DNA from: AWTP1-13 sp963840075
GTDB taxonomy: Bacteria > Pseudomonadota > Alphaproteobacteria > Rhizobiales > Hyphomicrobiaceae
Reading direction: 5' to 3'
NCBI GenBank assembly: GCA_963840075.1
Contig: CAWIXS010000047.1
Coordinates: 1 to 64,000 of the forward strand
Length of the DNA: 64,000 nucleotides
The notes beneath the pieces were generated by a model that did not search any database, had not been told where the DNA came from, and saw nothing but the letters and a program-made list of their open reading frames with translations. Position numbers and translations under genes: made by a program. Positions 11,728 to 20,146 of this stretch are shown here, piece after piece (positions within the stretch are counted from its first letter, which is position 1; every line of letters starts with the position of its first letter).

Positions 11728-12975
11728 ATGGCTGACAGCCCTGCAGGGCAGGGGCGGGGCGATCCCGGTGCGGGCAGCACCGCCGACACGGGGCCCGCGC
11801 GCGCGGTCGCGCCCTATGCGACCCACCCGCACCAGAGCGGCGGGCGTCTCCACGCCGAGCCCGGCTGCCCCATGCGCACGCCCTTCCAGCGCGACCGCGA
11901 CCGCATCATCCATGCCACTGCCTTCCGGCGACTGACCTACAAGACCCAGGTCTTCGTGTTCCACGAGGGCGACCACTACCGCACGCGCCTGACCCACAGC
12001 CTGGAGGTGGCGCAGATCGCGCGTGCGATGGCGCGCATGCTGGCGCTCGACGAGGACCTCGCCGAGGCGCTGGCGCTGGCGCACGACCTCGGCCACCCGC
12101 CCTTCGGCCACGCCGGCGAGCGCGCTCTGACGCAGGCGATGGCGCCCCACGGCGGCTTCGACCACAACGCCCAGAGCTTCGAGGTGGTGACCCGGCTGGA
12201 GCGCAAATACACGGGCTTCGACGGCCTGAACCTGACGCTGGCGACGCTGGAGGGTCTCGCCAAGCACAACGGTCCGCTCGCGGGCGCCAACCCGCGGGGC
12301 GAAGCGATGCTGCGCGCCGCCATCGCGCGCCTCGGGCTGACGCACGCCCTGCATCTCGACGCGCTCGCGCCCGCCGAGGCCCAGGCCGCGGCCGTTGCCG
12401 ACGACATCGCCTACTGCAGCCACGACCTCGACGACGGCCTGCGCGCCGGCCTGCTCCACCTCGACGACCTCGCCGCCATCCCGCTCGCGGGCGAGCTCCT
12501 GCCGCCGGCGGCTGCCGGGCGCAGCGCGGGCGGCCGCCGGGTCATCTACGAGGTCAACCGCCGCATCATCACGGCCCTGATCGACGACGTGGTGCGCGAG
12601 TCGCGCGCTCGGCTCGAGGCGCTGCCCGAGCCCAGCCTGGAGAGCGTGCGCGAGGCCGGACGGTCCGTGATCGCCGCCTCGACGGCGATGGGCGGCAAGA
12701 TCGACGCGCTCAAGGCCTACCTGCTCGCGAGCGTGTACCGCCACCCGCGGGTGATGCGCGTGGTGGCCGGGGCCGAGCAGATCGTGCGCGACCTGTTCGT
12801 CCGCTACCTGGCCGAGCCGGCTGAGATGCCGGATGCCTGGCACCAGGCCGCAACCGCGGACACGAGCGAGCGGGCGCAAGCTGCCGTGGTCGGCGATTTC
12901 GTCGCCGGCATGACCGACCGCTACGCCGTCGCGGAGCACCGCCGCCTGTTTGACGCTACCCCGGATTTGCGCTAA
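11728..12975 (+). CDS. dgt: Deoxyguanosinetriphosphate triphosphohydrolase-like protein
   Basis: HD-domain hydrolase that cleaves dNTPs to deoxynucleoside and tripolyphosphate. The metal-binding HD signature is complete: RTRLTHSLEVAQIAR, then LALAHDLGHPPFGHAGE, and the distal Asp in YCSHDLDDGLRAG. PMRTPFQRDRDRIIHATAFR is the typical N-terminal block. ATG 11728 gives about 415 aa; a TTG at 11707 would add seven residues. It starts about 100 bases from the divergent erpA and ends before the inserted higBA pair, which separates it from argS. Confidence 0.88.
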   Translation: MADSPAGQGRGDPGAGSTADTGPARAVAPYATHPHQSGGRLHAEPGCPMRTPFQRDRDRIIHATAFRRLTYKTQVFVFHEGDHYRTRLTHSLEVAQIARAMARMLALDEDLAEALALAHDLGHPPFGHAGERALTQAMAPHGGFDHNAQSFEVVTRLERKYTGFDGLNLTLATLEGLAKHNGPLAGANPRGEAMLRAAIARLGLTHALHLDALAPAEAQAAAVADDIAYCSHDLDDGLRAGLLHLDDLAAIPLAGELLPPAAAGRSAGGRRVIYEVNRRIITALIDDVVRESRARLEALPEPSLESVREAGRSVIAASTAMGGKIDALKAYLLASVYRHPRVMRVVAGAEQIVRDLFVRYLAEPAEMPDAWHQAATADTSERAQAAVVGDFVAGMTDRYAVAEHRRLFDATPDLR

Positions 12976-13074
12976 CCCCGCACAGGTGAATGGACCAGCA
13001 AATAAGGACCTTCCCGAAGCTACACAGCACCTCGCTCTGGCCCCTCCGAGGGCCGGCAGCTCCGACTCGCGATG

Positions 13075-13112
13075 TGTAACGCTATGCTTGACATGACACG
13101 CAACACGTTACA
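13075..13112 (+). promoter_or_regulatory. Putative higBA promoter and operator
   Basis: A 7-bp inverted repeat TGTAACG (13075-13081) / CGTTACA (13106-13112) flanks a consensus -35 TTGACA (13088-13093). With 17 bases of spacing the -10 would be CATATG (13111-13116), only a few bases before the higB start at 13119, so the transcript would be nearly leaderless. The repeat is a good candidate site for autoregulation by HigA. Confidence 0.5.
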
Positions 13113-13118
13113 TATGCC

Positions 13119-13403
13119 ATGATCAAGAGCTTCAGGAGCAGGCCTCTACGTGACTACTGGCTCAAGGGAAGCGCGAAGGGCATCAAGCCCGACTGGCGCG
13201 ACAGGGTCCACGACCTGCTCTCGGCGCTCGATGCAGCCGGCGTGCCGGAGGATACGGCCCTGCCGGCCTTCGGCTTCCATCCCCTGAAGGGCGACAGGAA
13301 GGGCGACCATGCGCTGACCATCCGGGGCAATTGGCGCATCACCTTCCGGTGGAAGGGCGGCCGTGCCGTCAGTGTGAGCATGGAAAACTATCATGGGCGA
13401 TGA
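13119..13403 (+). CDS. higB: HigB/RelE-type toxin
   Basis: 94-aa ribosome-dependent mRNA interferase of the RelE/ParE superfamily, HigB branch. Recognised by MIKSFRSRPLRDYWLKGS at the start, ALPAFGFHPLKGDRKG, GNWRITFRWKGG and the C-terminal VSMENYHG. The Arg and C-terminal Tyr-His residues correspond to those used in mRNA cleavage in the family. It overlaps higA by 11 bases, so the pair is translationally coupled in the toxin-first order typical of HigBA. The pair interrupts the otherwise conserved dgt-argS junction, which points to insertion. Confidence 0.85.
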   Translation: MIKSFRSRPLRDYWLKGSAKGIKPDWRDRVHDLLSALDAAGVPEDTALPAFGFHPLKGDRKGDHALTIRGNWRITFRWKGGRAVSVSMENYHGR

Positions 13404-13707
13404 GTACGTTGTCACCGGATCACCCGCCGTGCGTCCCTCCCATCCGGGGCGCATCCTGCGCGGGATTCTCGCTGATGCGCGCATTCCGCTCGCGCGCTTT
13501 GCCAGGCATTTGGGCGTGTCGCGGCCGACCGTCTATGCCATTATCAAGGAGGCGCGGCCTGTGACGGTCGACATGGCGGCGCGTCTGAGCCGAGCCTTCG
13601 GCAACTCGACTCGCTTCTGGCTCAACCTGCAGGCCAATCATGACGCCTGGAACGCAGAGCGGGCGGCAGCAGCCCTGGACATCGAACGACTCCCGGACTG
13701 CGCCTGA
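13393..13707 (+). CDS. higA: HigA-type antitoxin
   Basis: 104-aa XRE-family antitoxin that neutralises HigB and probably represses its own promoter. The helix-turn-helix is RFARHLGVSRPTVYAIIKE (about residues 34-52), preceded by RPSHPGRILRGILAD, the usual HigA N-terminus, and followed by SRAFGNSTRFWLNLQANHD. ATG 13393 overlaps the end of higB. A second, unpaired HigA lies at 26995-27369. Confidence 0.88.
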   Translation: MGDEYVVTGSPAVRPSHPGRILRGILADARIPLARFARHLGVSRPTVYAIIKEARPVTVDMAARLSRAFGNSTRFWLNLQANHDAWNAERAAAALDIERLPDCA

Positions 13708-13753
13708 GTGGGCGACTCTTCGGCCGCGCCTGTGAAGCGGACGCCAACCTGAG

Positions 13754-13782
13754 CTCACCATCTCACCACTCACCATCTCACC
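13754..13782. repeat. 14-base tandem repeat before argS
   Basis: CTCACCATCTCACC occurs twice, at 13754-13767 and 13769-13782, separated by one base, 21 bases upstream of the argS start. No known function; similar low-complexity spacers lie at 11185 and 58317. Confidence 0.6.
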
Positions 13783-13803
13783 TTTCGAGGCTCGCGACCC
13801 GCA

Positions 13804-15603
13804 ATGAACGTTCACGCCCTGGTGCACGACCGGATCATCGAAGCGCTCGCGGCGCTGCAGCGCGAGGGCGTGCTGCCGGCCGGTCTCGACCTCGCCAATG
13901 TCGAGGTGGCGCCGCCGCGCGAGGCGGCGCACGGCGACCTCGCCAGCAACGCTGCCCTCGTGCTGGCCAAGCAGGCCAAGATGAAGCCGCGCGACATCGC
14001 CGACAGGCTGGCGCAGAGGCTCGAGGCCCTGCCCGATGTCGAGAGCGTGGAGGTGGCCGGCGCCGGCTTCGTCAACATGCGCTTTGCGCAGAGCTTCTGG
14101 CAGGGCGTGGTGGCGGCGATCCTGAAGGAAGGCGACGCCTTCGGCAGGGCCGACCTCGGCCACGGCGAGCGCGTCAACGTCGAGTACGTGTCGGCCAACC
14201 CGACGGGGCCCATGCATGTCGGCCACTGCCGCGGCGCGGTGTTCGGCGATGCGCTCGCCAACCTGCTCGCCTTCGTCGGCTACGACGTGACGCGCGAGTA
14301 CTACATCAACGACGCCGGCGGCCAGGTCGACGTGCTGGCACGTTCCGCCTTCCTGCGCTACCGCGAGGCGCTGGGTGAGGACATCGGCAAGATCCCCGAG
14401 GGGCTCTACCCCGGCGACTACCTGAAGCCGGTCGGCAAGGCGCTGGCTGACGAGCACGACCACACGCTCTTGAACTTCCCCGAGGAGCGCTGGCTGCCGC
14501 TGGTGCGCGAGGCGGCCAGTGCGGCCATGCTCGTCATCATCAAGGAGGATCTCGCCGCTCTCCACGTCACGCACGAGGTGTTCTTCCCCGAGCGCTCGCT
14601 GACGGCAGGCCAGGACGAGATCGCGGCCACCATCGCCGAGCTGCGCAGGCAGGGCCTCGTCTATGAGGGCCGGCTCGAGAAGCCCAAGGGCCACGACGAC
14701 GGCGAGTGGGAGGACCGCGAGCAGACGCTGTTCAAGTCCACCGCCTTCGGCGACGATGTCGATCGCGCGCTGTTGAAGTCGGACGGCAGCTACACCTATT
14801 TCGCCGCCGACATGGCCTACCACCACAACAAGCTGGCGCGCGGCTTCCGCCACCTCATCAACGTGTTCGGCGCCGACCACGCGGGCTACATCTCGCGCAT
14901 CCTGGCGACGGTTGCGGCGCTCGCGGGCGGCAAGGTCATCGACAAGAAGGGCGAGCATCGCACGGAAGGGGGCAGCGCCGACCTCGACATCAAGGTTTGC
15001 CAGCTCGTCAATCTGCTCCGGGCCGGCGAGCAGGTGCGCATGTCCAAGCGCTCGGGCGACTTCGTCACCCTGCGCGAGGTGGTCGACGAGGTCGGCCGCG
15101 ACCCCGTGCGCTTCATGATGCTCTACCGCAAGAACGATGCGCCGCTCGACTTCGACCTGGCCAAGGTGCTCGAGCAGTCGAAGGACAATCCGGTGTTCTA
15201 CGTCCAATATGCGCATGCCCGGGCCAAATCGGTGTTCCGCAATGCCGGGGAGGTTTTTCCACCGCTGAGTGAGGGCGCGCCGGACATTCTGAGGGCCGAT
15301 CTTTCGCGCCTCGACGACCCCGGCGAGATCGACCTGATGCGCAAGCTGGCCGCCTTTCCGGTCGTCGTCGATGGCGCGGCGCGGGCCCACGAGCCTCACC
15401 GCATTGCCTTCTATCTCTATGATTTGGCGTCAACTTTTCACACGCAGTACACGCGCGGCAATGAATCGCCACATTTGCGGTTTATCCAAACCGGCGACGG
15501 GACACTAACTGCCGCGCGCCTCGCCCTGGTACAGGCCAACGCTGTTGTGTTGGCCTCGGGGCTCACGCTTTTGGGTGTGCTTGCGCCCAGCGAGATGCGA
15601 TAG
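13804..15603 (+). CDS. argS: Arginyl-tRNA synthetase
   Basis: Class Ia synthetase for tRNA-Arg, 599 aa, full length. The additional N-terminal domain (GDLASNAALVLAKQAKM) precedes the catalytic HIGH variant in SANPTGPMHVGHCRG (about residues 134-148). The KMSKS-like loop is RMSKRSGDFVTLREV. The anticodon-binding domain ends LLGVLAPSEMR, a typical ArgRS C-terminus. It heads the conserved run argS, SPOR protein, nagZ, scpA, scpB. Confidence 0.96.
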   Translation: MNVHALVHDRIIEALAALQREGVLPAGLDLANVEVAPPREAAHGDLASNAALVLAKQAKMKPRDIADRLAQRLEALPDVESVEVAGAGFVNMRFAQSFWQGVVAAILKEGDAFGRADLGHGERVNVEYVSANPTGPMHVGHCRGAVFGDALANLLAFVGYDVTREYYINDAGGQVDVLARSAFLRYREALGEDIGKIPEGLYPGDYLKPVGKALADEHDHTLLNFPEERWLPLVREAASAAMLVIIKEDLAALHVTHEVFFPERSLTAGQDEIAATIAELRRQGLVYEGRLEKPKGHDDGEWEDREQTLFKSTAFGDDVDRALLKSDGSYTYFAADMAYHHNKLARGFRHLINVFGADHAGYISRILATVAALAGGKVIDKKGEHRTEGGSADLDIKVCQLVNLLRAGEQVRMSKRSGDFVTLREVVDEVGRDPVRFMMLYRKNDAPLDFDLAKVLEQSKDNPVFYVQYAHARAKSVFRNAGEVFPPLSEGAPDILRADLSRLDDPGEIDLMRKLAAFPVVVDGAARAHEPHRIAFYLYDLASTFHTQYTRGNESPHLRFIQTGDGTLTAARLALVQANAVVLASGLTLLGVLAPSEMR

Positions 15604-15652
15604 ACTCGCGAATTGGGGGGAGCAAGAAGGGCAACATGTAGGGGAAAAGCGC

Positions 15653-16906
15653 ATGGCTCGGTCGAACGGTCCATTTGGGCCACCGGGAGGGAGGGCGCCC
15701 CTGCGGCGGGACTCCCTGGCCTCCTTGCAGCCTCCTCAGGCCCCAGCTCAGGTTCCCTGGCCCACGCAGGGATACGCGGACCACGGCCACCAGCCCGCGC
15801 AGGCCGGCCCGGCCTATCATTTCCCCCCACCCGAGCCCGATCCGAGCTACGCCTACAACCAGCCGGCCTACGCGCCGCAGCAGTGGGGCCAGCCCGACCA
15901 GCGCTACGACCTGACAAACTATCTGCCCGCGGACGGCCCGCCGCCGTTCCAGCACACCGCGCATCACCAGCAGGCGTATGCGGAGACGGACCCGGACTAC
16001 AACGACGAATTCTACGACGACGAGGAGCCGCGCCGCGGCCGGCGTTGGATCTTCATCGCAGCGGCCCTCGTCGGCGCGATCGGCGTGGGCGGTGCGCTGG
16101 CCTACACCTATCGCTCGTTGATAGCTCCGAGCGCCGTGCGCGTGCCGCTGGTCAAGAACGAGTCGCCCGTCAAGGTGAGGCCCGACCAGCGCAAGGAAGC
16201 CCCGGCCAAGGACAGGAAGCTGCCGAACCGGCTCGACACTGCGGCAGTCGCTCCGCCGCCCGTCGAGGAGGAGAAGAACGAGGCCTCCGCAGACCAGGGG
16301 CCGAGGAAGGTCAAGGCCATCCAATTCGGTCCGCAGGGCGGGAAGAAGACGGCCGCTGCCGTGTCCACGGACGTGCCCGGGATCACGCTGGACAACTCGG
16401 GCCCGCCTCCCAAGACGCCCGCGGAGCGGCCACCAGAAGCAGACACGCCGCCTGCGGACCCGCCGCCGACGACCGAGCAGGCAAACGTCGACCAGCCTCC
16501 AACGTCCACAGCCCCGCCACCGGTCGACAAGGACCTGGACGAGCCGCCGCCTCAGCCGAGGAAGCTGGCGGCCGCGAGGAGCCCGCCGGCCATTGCCAAG
16601 CTTCCACCGCAGCCAAATTCCCCGCCGCTTGCGAAGACGCCACCCAGCTCGGGCCTCGGCTACTATGTGGCCGTGGTGTCGTCGCAGAAGACGCACATGG
16701 ATGCCTTCAAGGCGTTCGTCGATGCGGCCGAGAAGCACCCTGACGTGCTCGGCGGCAAGACCCCGGACGTGCAGGTGGCGGATCTGGGGGAGAAAGGCGT
16801 GTGGTATCGCGCCGTCGTCGGTCCGCCCGGATCGCGCGAGGCGGCCATGGGCATCTGCAGCCAGCTCAAGGCCGCAGGGCACGGGTGCTGGGTCAAGGAG
16901 TACTGA
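15653..16906 (+). CDS. SPOR-domain cell-division/envelope protein
   Basis: 417-aa inner-membrane protein. The N-terminal third is Pro/Tyr/Gln-rich and cytoplasmic, ending in acidic YDDEEPRRGRR. One transmembrane helix follows (about residues 140-162, WIFIAAALVGAIGVGGALAY). Then comes a long Pro/Lys-rich periplasmic linker, and last a SPOR domain (GLGYYVAVVSSQKTHMDAF, WYRAVVGPPGSREAAMGICS), which in this family binds septal peptidoglycan lacking stem peptides. It lies between argS and nagZ, as in other Hyphomicrobiales. ATG 15653 is chosen because upstream sequence in the frame is antisense-like. Confidence 0.85.
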   Translation: MARSNGPFGPPGGRAPLRRDSLASLQPPQAPAQVPWPTQGYADHGHQPAQAGPAYHFPPPEPDPSYAYNQPAYAPQQWGQPDQRYDLTNYLPADGPPPFQHTAHHQQAYAETDPDYNDEFYDDEEPRRGRRWIFIAAALVGAIGVGGALAYTYRSLIAPSAVRVPLVKNESPVKVRPDQRKEAPAKDRKLPNRLDTAAVAPPPVEEEKNEASADQGPRKVKAIQFGPQGGKKTAAAVSTDVPGITLDNSGPPPKTPAERPPEADTPPADPPPTTEQANVDQPPTSTAPPPVDKDLDEPPPQPRKLAAARSPPAIAKLPPQPNSPPLAKTPPSSGLGYYVAVVSSQKTHMDAFKAFVDAAEKHPDVLGGKTPDVQVADLGEKGVWYRAVVGPPGSREAAMGICSQLKAAGHGCWVKEY

Positions 16907-17031
16907 GCCCGGCGCGAAAGCTCTGCCTACAGCCCCCAGGGCCGCCAAGTATCGCTCGTCGTCATGCATGGTCGTCATGCACGCGGCGCTCACGATTGGC
17001 GCGTGCAGGCCGAACCGGCTATCCTGCGCAT

Positions 17032-18042
17032 ATGCTGTCGGCATTCATCACCGCTTTGGCAGGCGTGGAGCTTAGCCCCCGGGAAGCGGCGGCTCTGCGC
17101 GCCGCGCGGCCCTGCGGCGTGATCCTGTTCGCGCGCAATGTGGCGGACCCGGCCCAGGTGCGCCGCTTGAGCGAGGCCGCACGCGCGGCCGTGGGCTCCG
17201 ACATCCTCGTGCTCGTCGATCAGGAAGGCGGCCGTGTGCGGCGGCTGCAGCCGCCGCACTGGCGACAGCTGCCCGCGGCCGCCGCCTATGGGCGGCTCTA
17301 CGCGGGCGGCTCCGGCGAGGCCTGCCGCATCGCCAGGATGGCGGCGCAGCTGACGGCGGCGGAGCTGCGCGCTTGCGGCATCAACACCAACTGTGCGCCG
17401 GTGCTCGACCTGCCGGCACCCGGCAGCCACGACATCATCGGCGACCGCGCCTATGGCGCCGCCGTCGCGCAGGTGGCGGCCCTCGGGCGTGCCGTCGCCG
17501 AGGGCCACATGGCCGGCGGCGTGCTGCCCGTGATGAAGCACATACCCGGACACGGCCGGGCGACCGCGGACAGCCATCGGGAGCTGCCGGTCGTTACGGC
17601 GCCGCTGGCCGAGCTGGAGCGCACGGATTTCGCCGCGTTTCGGGCCTGCGCCGATCTGCCGGCCGCGATGACGGCTCACGTCGTGTTCGAGGCCGTGGAT
17701 CCGGACCGGCCCGCCAGCACCTCGGCGCGGGCGATCGCCGACATCGTGCGCGGCGCCATCGGCTTCGACGGGCTGCTGATGAGCGACGATCTCGGCATGC
17801 AGGCGCTGTCCGGCACCCTCGCCGAGCGCGCCCGAGGCGTGCTGGCGGCGGGCTGCGACGTGGCTCTCGTGTGCAGCGGCGACCTCGCCGACACCGAGGC
17901 CGTGGCAGCGGTCGCCCCGCAGCTCGGCGGTGCTGCGCTGGCCCGCTTCGAGCGCGCCCAGGCCGTCTTCGGCCGCGCGCAGACTATCGACGTCGCAGAG
18001 GCGGAGAGCTGCCTTGCCCAGGCGTTGCGTGCTCAGGGCTGA
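17032..18042 (+). CDS. nagZ: Beta-N-acetylhexosaminidase NagZ
   Basis: Family 3 glycosidase that removes GlcNAc from 1,6-anhydro-MurNAc peptides in cytoplasmic peptidoglycan recycling. 336 aa. The NagZ signature KHIPGHGRATADSH holds the catalytic His/Asp loop, and the nucleophile Asp is in GLLMSDDLGMQAL. DQEGGRVRRL is also typical. It precedes scpA by 60 bases. Confidence 0.93.
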   Translation: MLSAFITALAGVELSPREAAALRAARPCGVILFARNVADPAQVRRLSEAARAAVGSDILVLVDQEGGRVRRLQPPHWRQLPAAAAYGRLYAGGSGEACRIARMAAQLTAAELRACGINTNCAPVLDLPAPGSHDIIGDRAYGAAVAQVAALGRAVAEGHMAGGVLPVMKHIPGHGRATADSHRELPVVTAPLAELERTDFAAFRACADLPAAMTAHVVFEAVDPDRPASTSARAIADIVRGAIGFDGLLMSDDLGMQALSGTLAERARGVLAAGCDVALVCSGDLADTEAVAAVAPQLGGAALARFERAQAVFGRAQTIDVAEAESCLAQALRAQG

Positions 18043-18101
18043 ATCGGTGTAGTGTCGCGCCTCCACAGGTTATCCACGACAGGCCGCGCAGCGATTGCAC
18101 C

Positions 18102-18929
18102 ATGGTCACGGCGAATCAGCAGATCGACTCCGACGAGCGGTGGGACGACCCCGCCGAGATCCCGCGTCCCGACGAAACCCTGATCGTCAACCTGGAGGGA
18201 TTCGAAGGCCCGCTCGACCTCCTGCTGGCGCTGGCGCGCACGCAGAAGGTGGACCTCGCCAAGCTCTCGGTGCTGGCGCTGGCGGAGCAGTACCTGGAGT
18301 TCGTCCAGCGCGCGTTGAAGCTGCGGCTTGCCATCGCGGCCGACTACCTGGTGATGGCGGCGTGGCTCGCTTTCCTGAAGTCCAGGCTGCTGCTGCCGCG
18401 CGAGCAGGGCACCGAGGACCAGCCGAGCGGGGAGGAGCTGGCCCAGCGCCTGGCTTTCCGCCTGATGCGTCTCGAGGCCATGCGCGACGCCGCCGGCAAG
18501 CTCATGACGCGCCACCGCCTCGGCCGCGACGTGTTCGCGCGCGGCCAGCCGGAAGGCGTGCGCACCATCCGCGTGCGCAGGTACACGGCGATCATCTTCG
18601 ACCTCCTCAAGGCATACGCCGACCAGCGCAAGAAGACCGTCAAGCGCGTGCACGTCGTGCACCGGCGCACGGTGTGGTCCATCAAGGAGGCGCGCGACCG
18701 CCTCGAGGCGCTGCTCGGAGAGAGCACCGCCGAATGGGTGCACCTCGACGCGTTCCTGCTGCAGTACGGCGCCGTTCCCGACATCGCCCGCACGGCGCGC
18801 GCCTCCTCCTTCGGGGCCACGCTGGAGATGGCGCGCGAGGGGCTGATCGAGCTCTCGCAAGCCGAGCCGTTCGCGCCCATCTACATGCGCAAGCGCGAGG
18901 CGAACGCCGCCTGGCAGCGCATCGCGTGA
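18102..18929 (+). CDS. scpA: Segregation and condensation protein A
   Basis: Kleisin subunit of the SMC-ScpAB condensin. 275 aa. The N-terminal SMC-neck binding domain begins LEGFEGPLDLLLALARTQKV, the family signature. The C-terminal winged helix is rich in basic residues near DRLEALLGESTAEWVHL. Paired with scpB 52 bases downstream. Confidence 0.92.
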   Translation: MVTANQQIDSDERWDDPAEIPRPDETLIVNLEGFEGPLDLLLALARTQKVDLAKLSVLALAEQYLEFVQRALKLRLAIAADYLVMAAWLAFLKSRLLLPREQGTEDQPSGEELAQRLAFRLMRLEAMRDAAGKLMTRHRLGRDVFARGQPEGVRTIRVRRYTAIIFDLLKAYADQRKKTVKRVHVVHRRTVWSIKEARDRLEALLGESTAEWVHLDAFLLQYGAVPDIARTARASSFGATLEMAREGLIELSQAEPFAPIYMRKREANAAWQRIA

Positions 18930-18981
18930 GCTCGTGCCGCCGGAGCAGACGACGCTGAACAAGAAGACCAAGGGGACAGGC

Positions 18982-19803
18982 ATGGTTCCGCCCAAGCTCG
19001 GCACGCTGCCGCAGCGTCATGAGGACGACAACGCGCGCGTGGAGGCGCCGGAGCGGGAGCCCGAGGTGGACCCGAGCGAGGTGCTGGCGCACGAGGGCTG
19101 GCAGGGGCTTCCCGCCAACGTGGCGCAGCTGCCCTCGGCGGACCGGCGCCAGCAGCTGCGCATCCTCGAGGCGCTCTTGTTTGCGGCCTCCGAGCCGATC
19201 GCGGAGAGCTATCTGTCGCAGCACTTGAAGTCGAGCGACGATGCGGCGGCCCTGCTCGACGAGCTGAAGGGCTTCTACGCCAGCCGCGGCGTCAATCTCG
19301 TCAAGATCGCCGACAAGTGGATGTTCCGAACGGCCGAGGACCTCTCCTATCTTCTGGAGCGCCATGCGGTGGAGCAGCGGCGCCTGTCGAAGGCGGCCCT
19401 GGAGACGCTCGCCATCGTCGCCTACCACCAGCCCGTGACGCGCGCCGAGATCGAGGAGATCCGCGGCGTGTCGGTGTCGGCCGGCACCCTGGATACACTG
19501 ATGGAGATCGGCTGGGTGCGCCCGCGCGGGCGGCGCCGGGCGCCGGGCCGGCCCATCACCTACGGCACCACCGAGGAGTTCCTGGTCCATTTCGGCCTGG
19601 AGTCCATCAAGGACCTGCCGGGCCTGGCGGAGCTGAAGGGCTCCGGCCTCCTGCAGAGCAACCTGCCGCCCGACTTCACGGTGCCCGAGCCCACCGACGC
19701 CGCCGCCCTGATGCCCGACGAGCTGCCGCTCGACGCCGGCGACGAGGATGCGGGGCCGTCGCTGTTCTCCGGCGACGAGGGCGGAGCCTCCGGCGAGGGC
19801 TGA
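18982..19803 (+). CDS. scpB: Segregation and condensation protein B
   Basis: Dimeric winged-helix partner of ScpA. 273 aa. Family blocks: LRILEALLFAASEPIAESYL, KWMFRTAEDLSYLLERH, LSKAALETLAIVAYHQPVTR and RPITYGTTEEFLVHFGL. ATG 18982 follows an aaggggaca ribosome site; a GTG at 18934 would extend it by 16 residues. Acidic, disordered C-terminal tail. Confidence 0.92.
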   Translation: MVPPKLGTLPQRHEDDNARVEAPEREPEVDPSEVLAHEGWQGLPANVAQLPSADRRQQLRILEALLFAASEPIAESYLSQHLKSSDDAAALLDELKGFYASRGVNLVKIADKWMFRTAEDLSYLLERHAVEQRRLSKAALETLAIVAYHQPVTRAEIEEIRGVSVSAGTLDTLMEIGWVRPRGRRRAPGRPITYGTTEEFLVHFGLESIKDLPGLAELKGSGLLQSNLPPDFTVPEPTDAAALMPDELPLDAGDEDAGPSLFSGDEGGASGEG

Positions 19804-20146
19804 GCGGCTCTGCCGTGCCGTGAGGGCAGGCGGGGTCGCGTCGCCATCCGAAACGTGCCTGCTCGCGATGCAAGTTCGTCTTGGCACGGATCGCCGACGT
19901 GTCTCCACGACGACGCCCGGCTCGTGCTCGCCCCGCGTTCGCAATCCTTTGACTCGGCTGCGGCGCCATGCCACGTTCCTAACTGGGGCACCGGTAAGTC
20001 TGTCAACGCCGTGCATCCTCGCGGTCACAAGAAGCACGAAACGCCTGTGCCGTGCCGTCGCGATTGCACGTGCGGACCCGTGGAGCGCAAAGCCCGCGCT
20101 TCCAAGTGCCCCTGTTTTGATAAGGGCAAAACAGGGAGGAATGCCT
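19804..20146. other. scpB-TRAP spacer
   Basis: About 340 bases with no recognised gene. The last part carries the hairpin at 20110-20136 that overlaps the dctP ribosome site. No convincing promoter was identified. Confidence 0.5.
20110..20136 (+). promoter_or_regulatory. 10-bp hairpin overlapping the dctP ribosome site
   Basis: CCCTGTTTTG (20110-20119) and CAAAACAGGG (20127-20136) are a perfect 10-bp inverted repeat with the 7-base loop ATAAGGG. The right arm contains the first bases of the ribosome binding sequence AGGGAGGA (20133-20140) that serves ATG 20147. In RNA the fold would hide part of the ribosome site, so it could act as a translational switch; equally it could be a protein operator. 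Confidence 0.55.

Noticed and set aside
13119..13707. Possible defence island around higBA
   Set aside because: Flanks are housekeeping genes (dgt, argS); no other defence or mobile genes are near.
18069..18077. TTATCCACG resembling a DnaA box before scpA
   Set aside because: Only one near-match, no cluster of boxes, no AT-rich unwinding region and no dnaA/dnaN/gidA neighbour, so not an origin.
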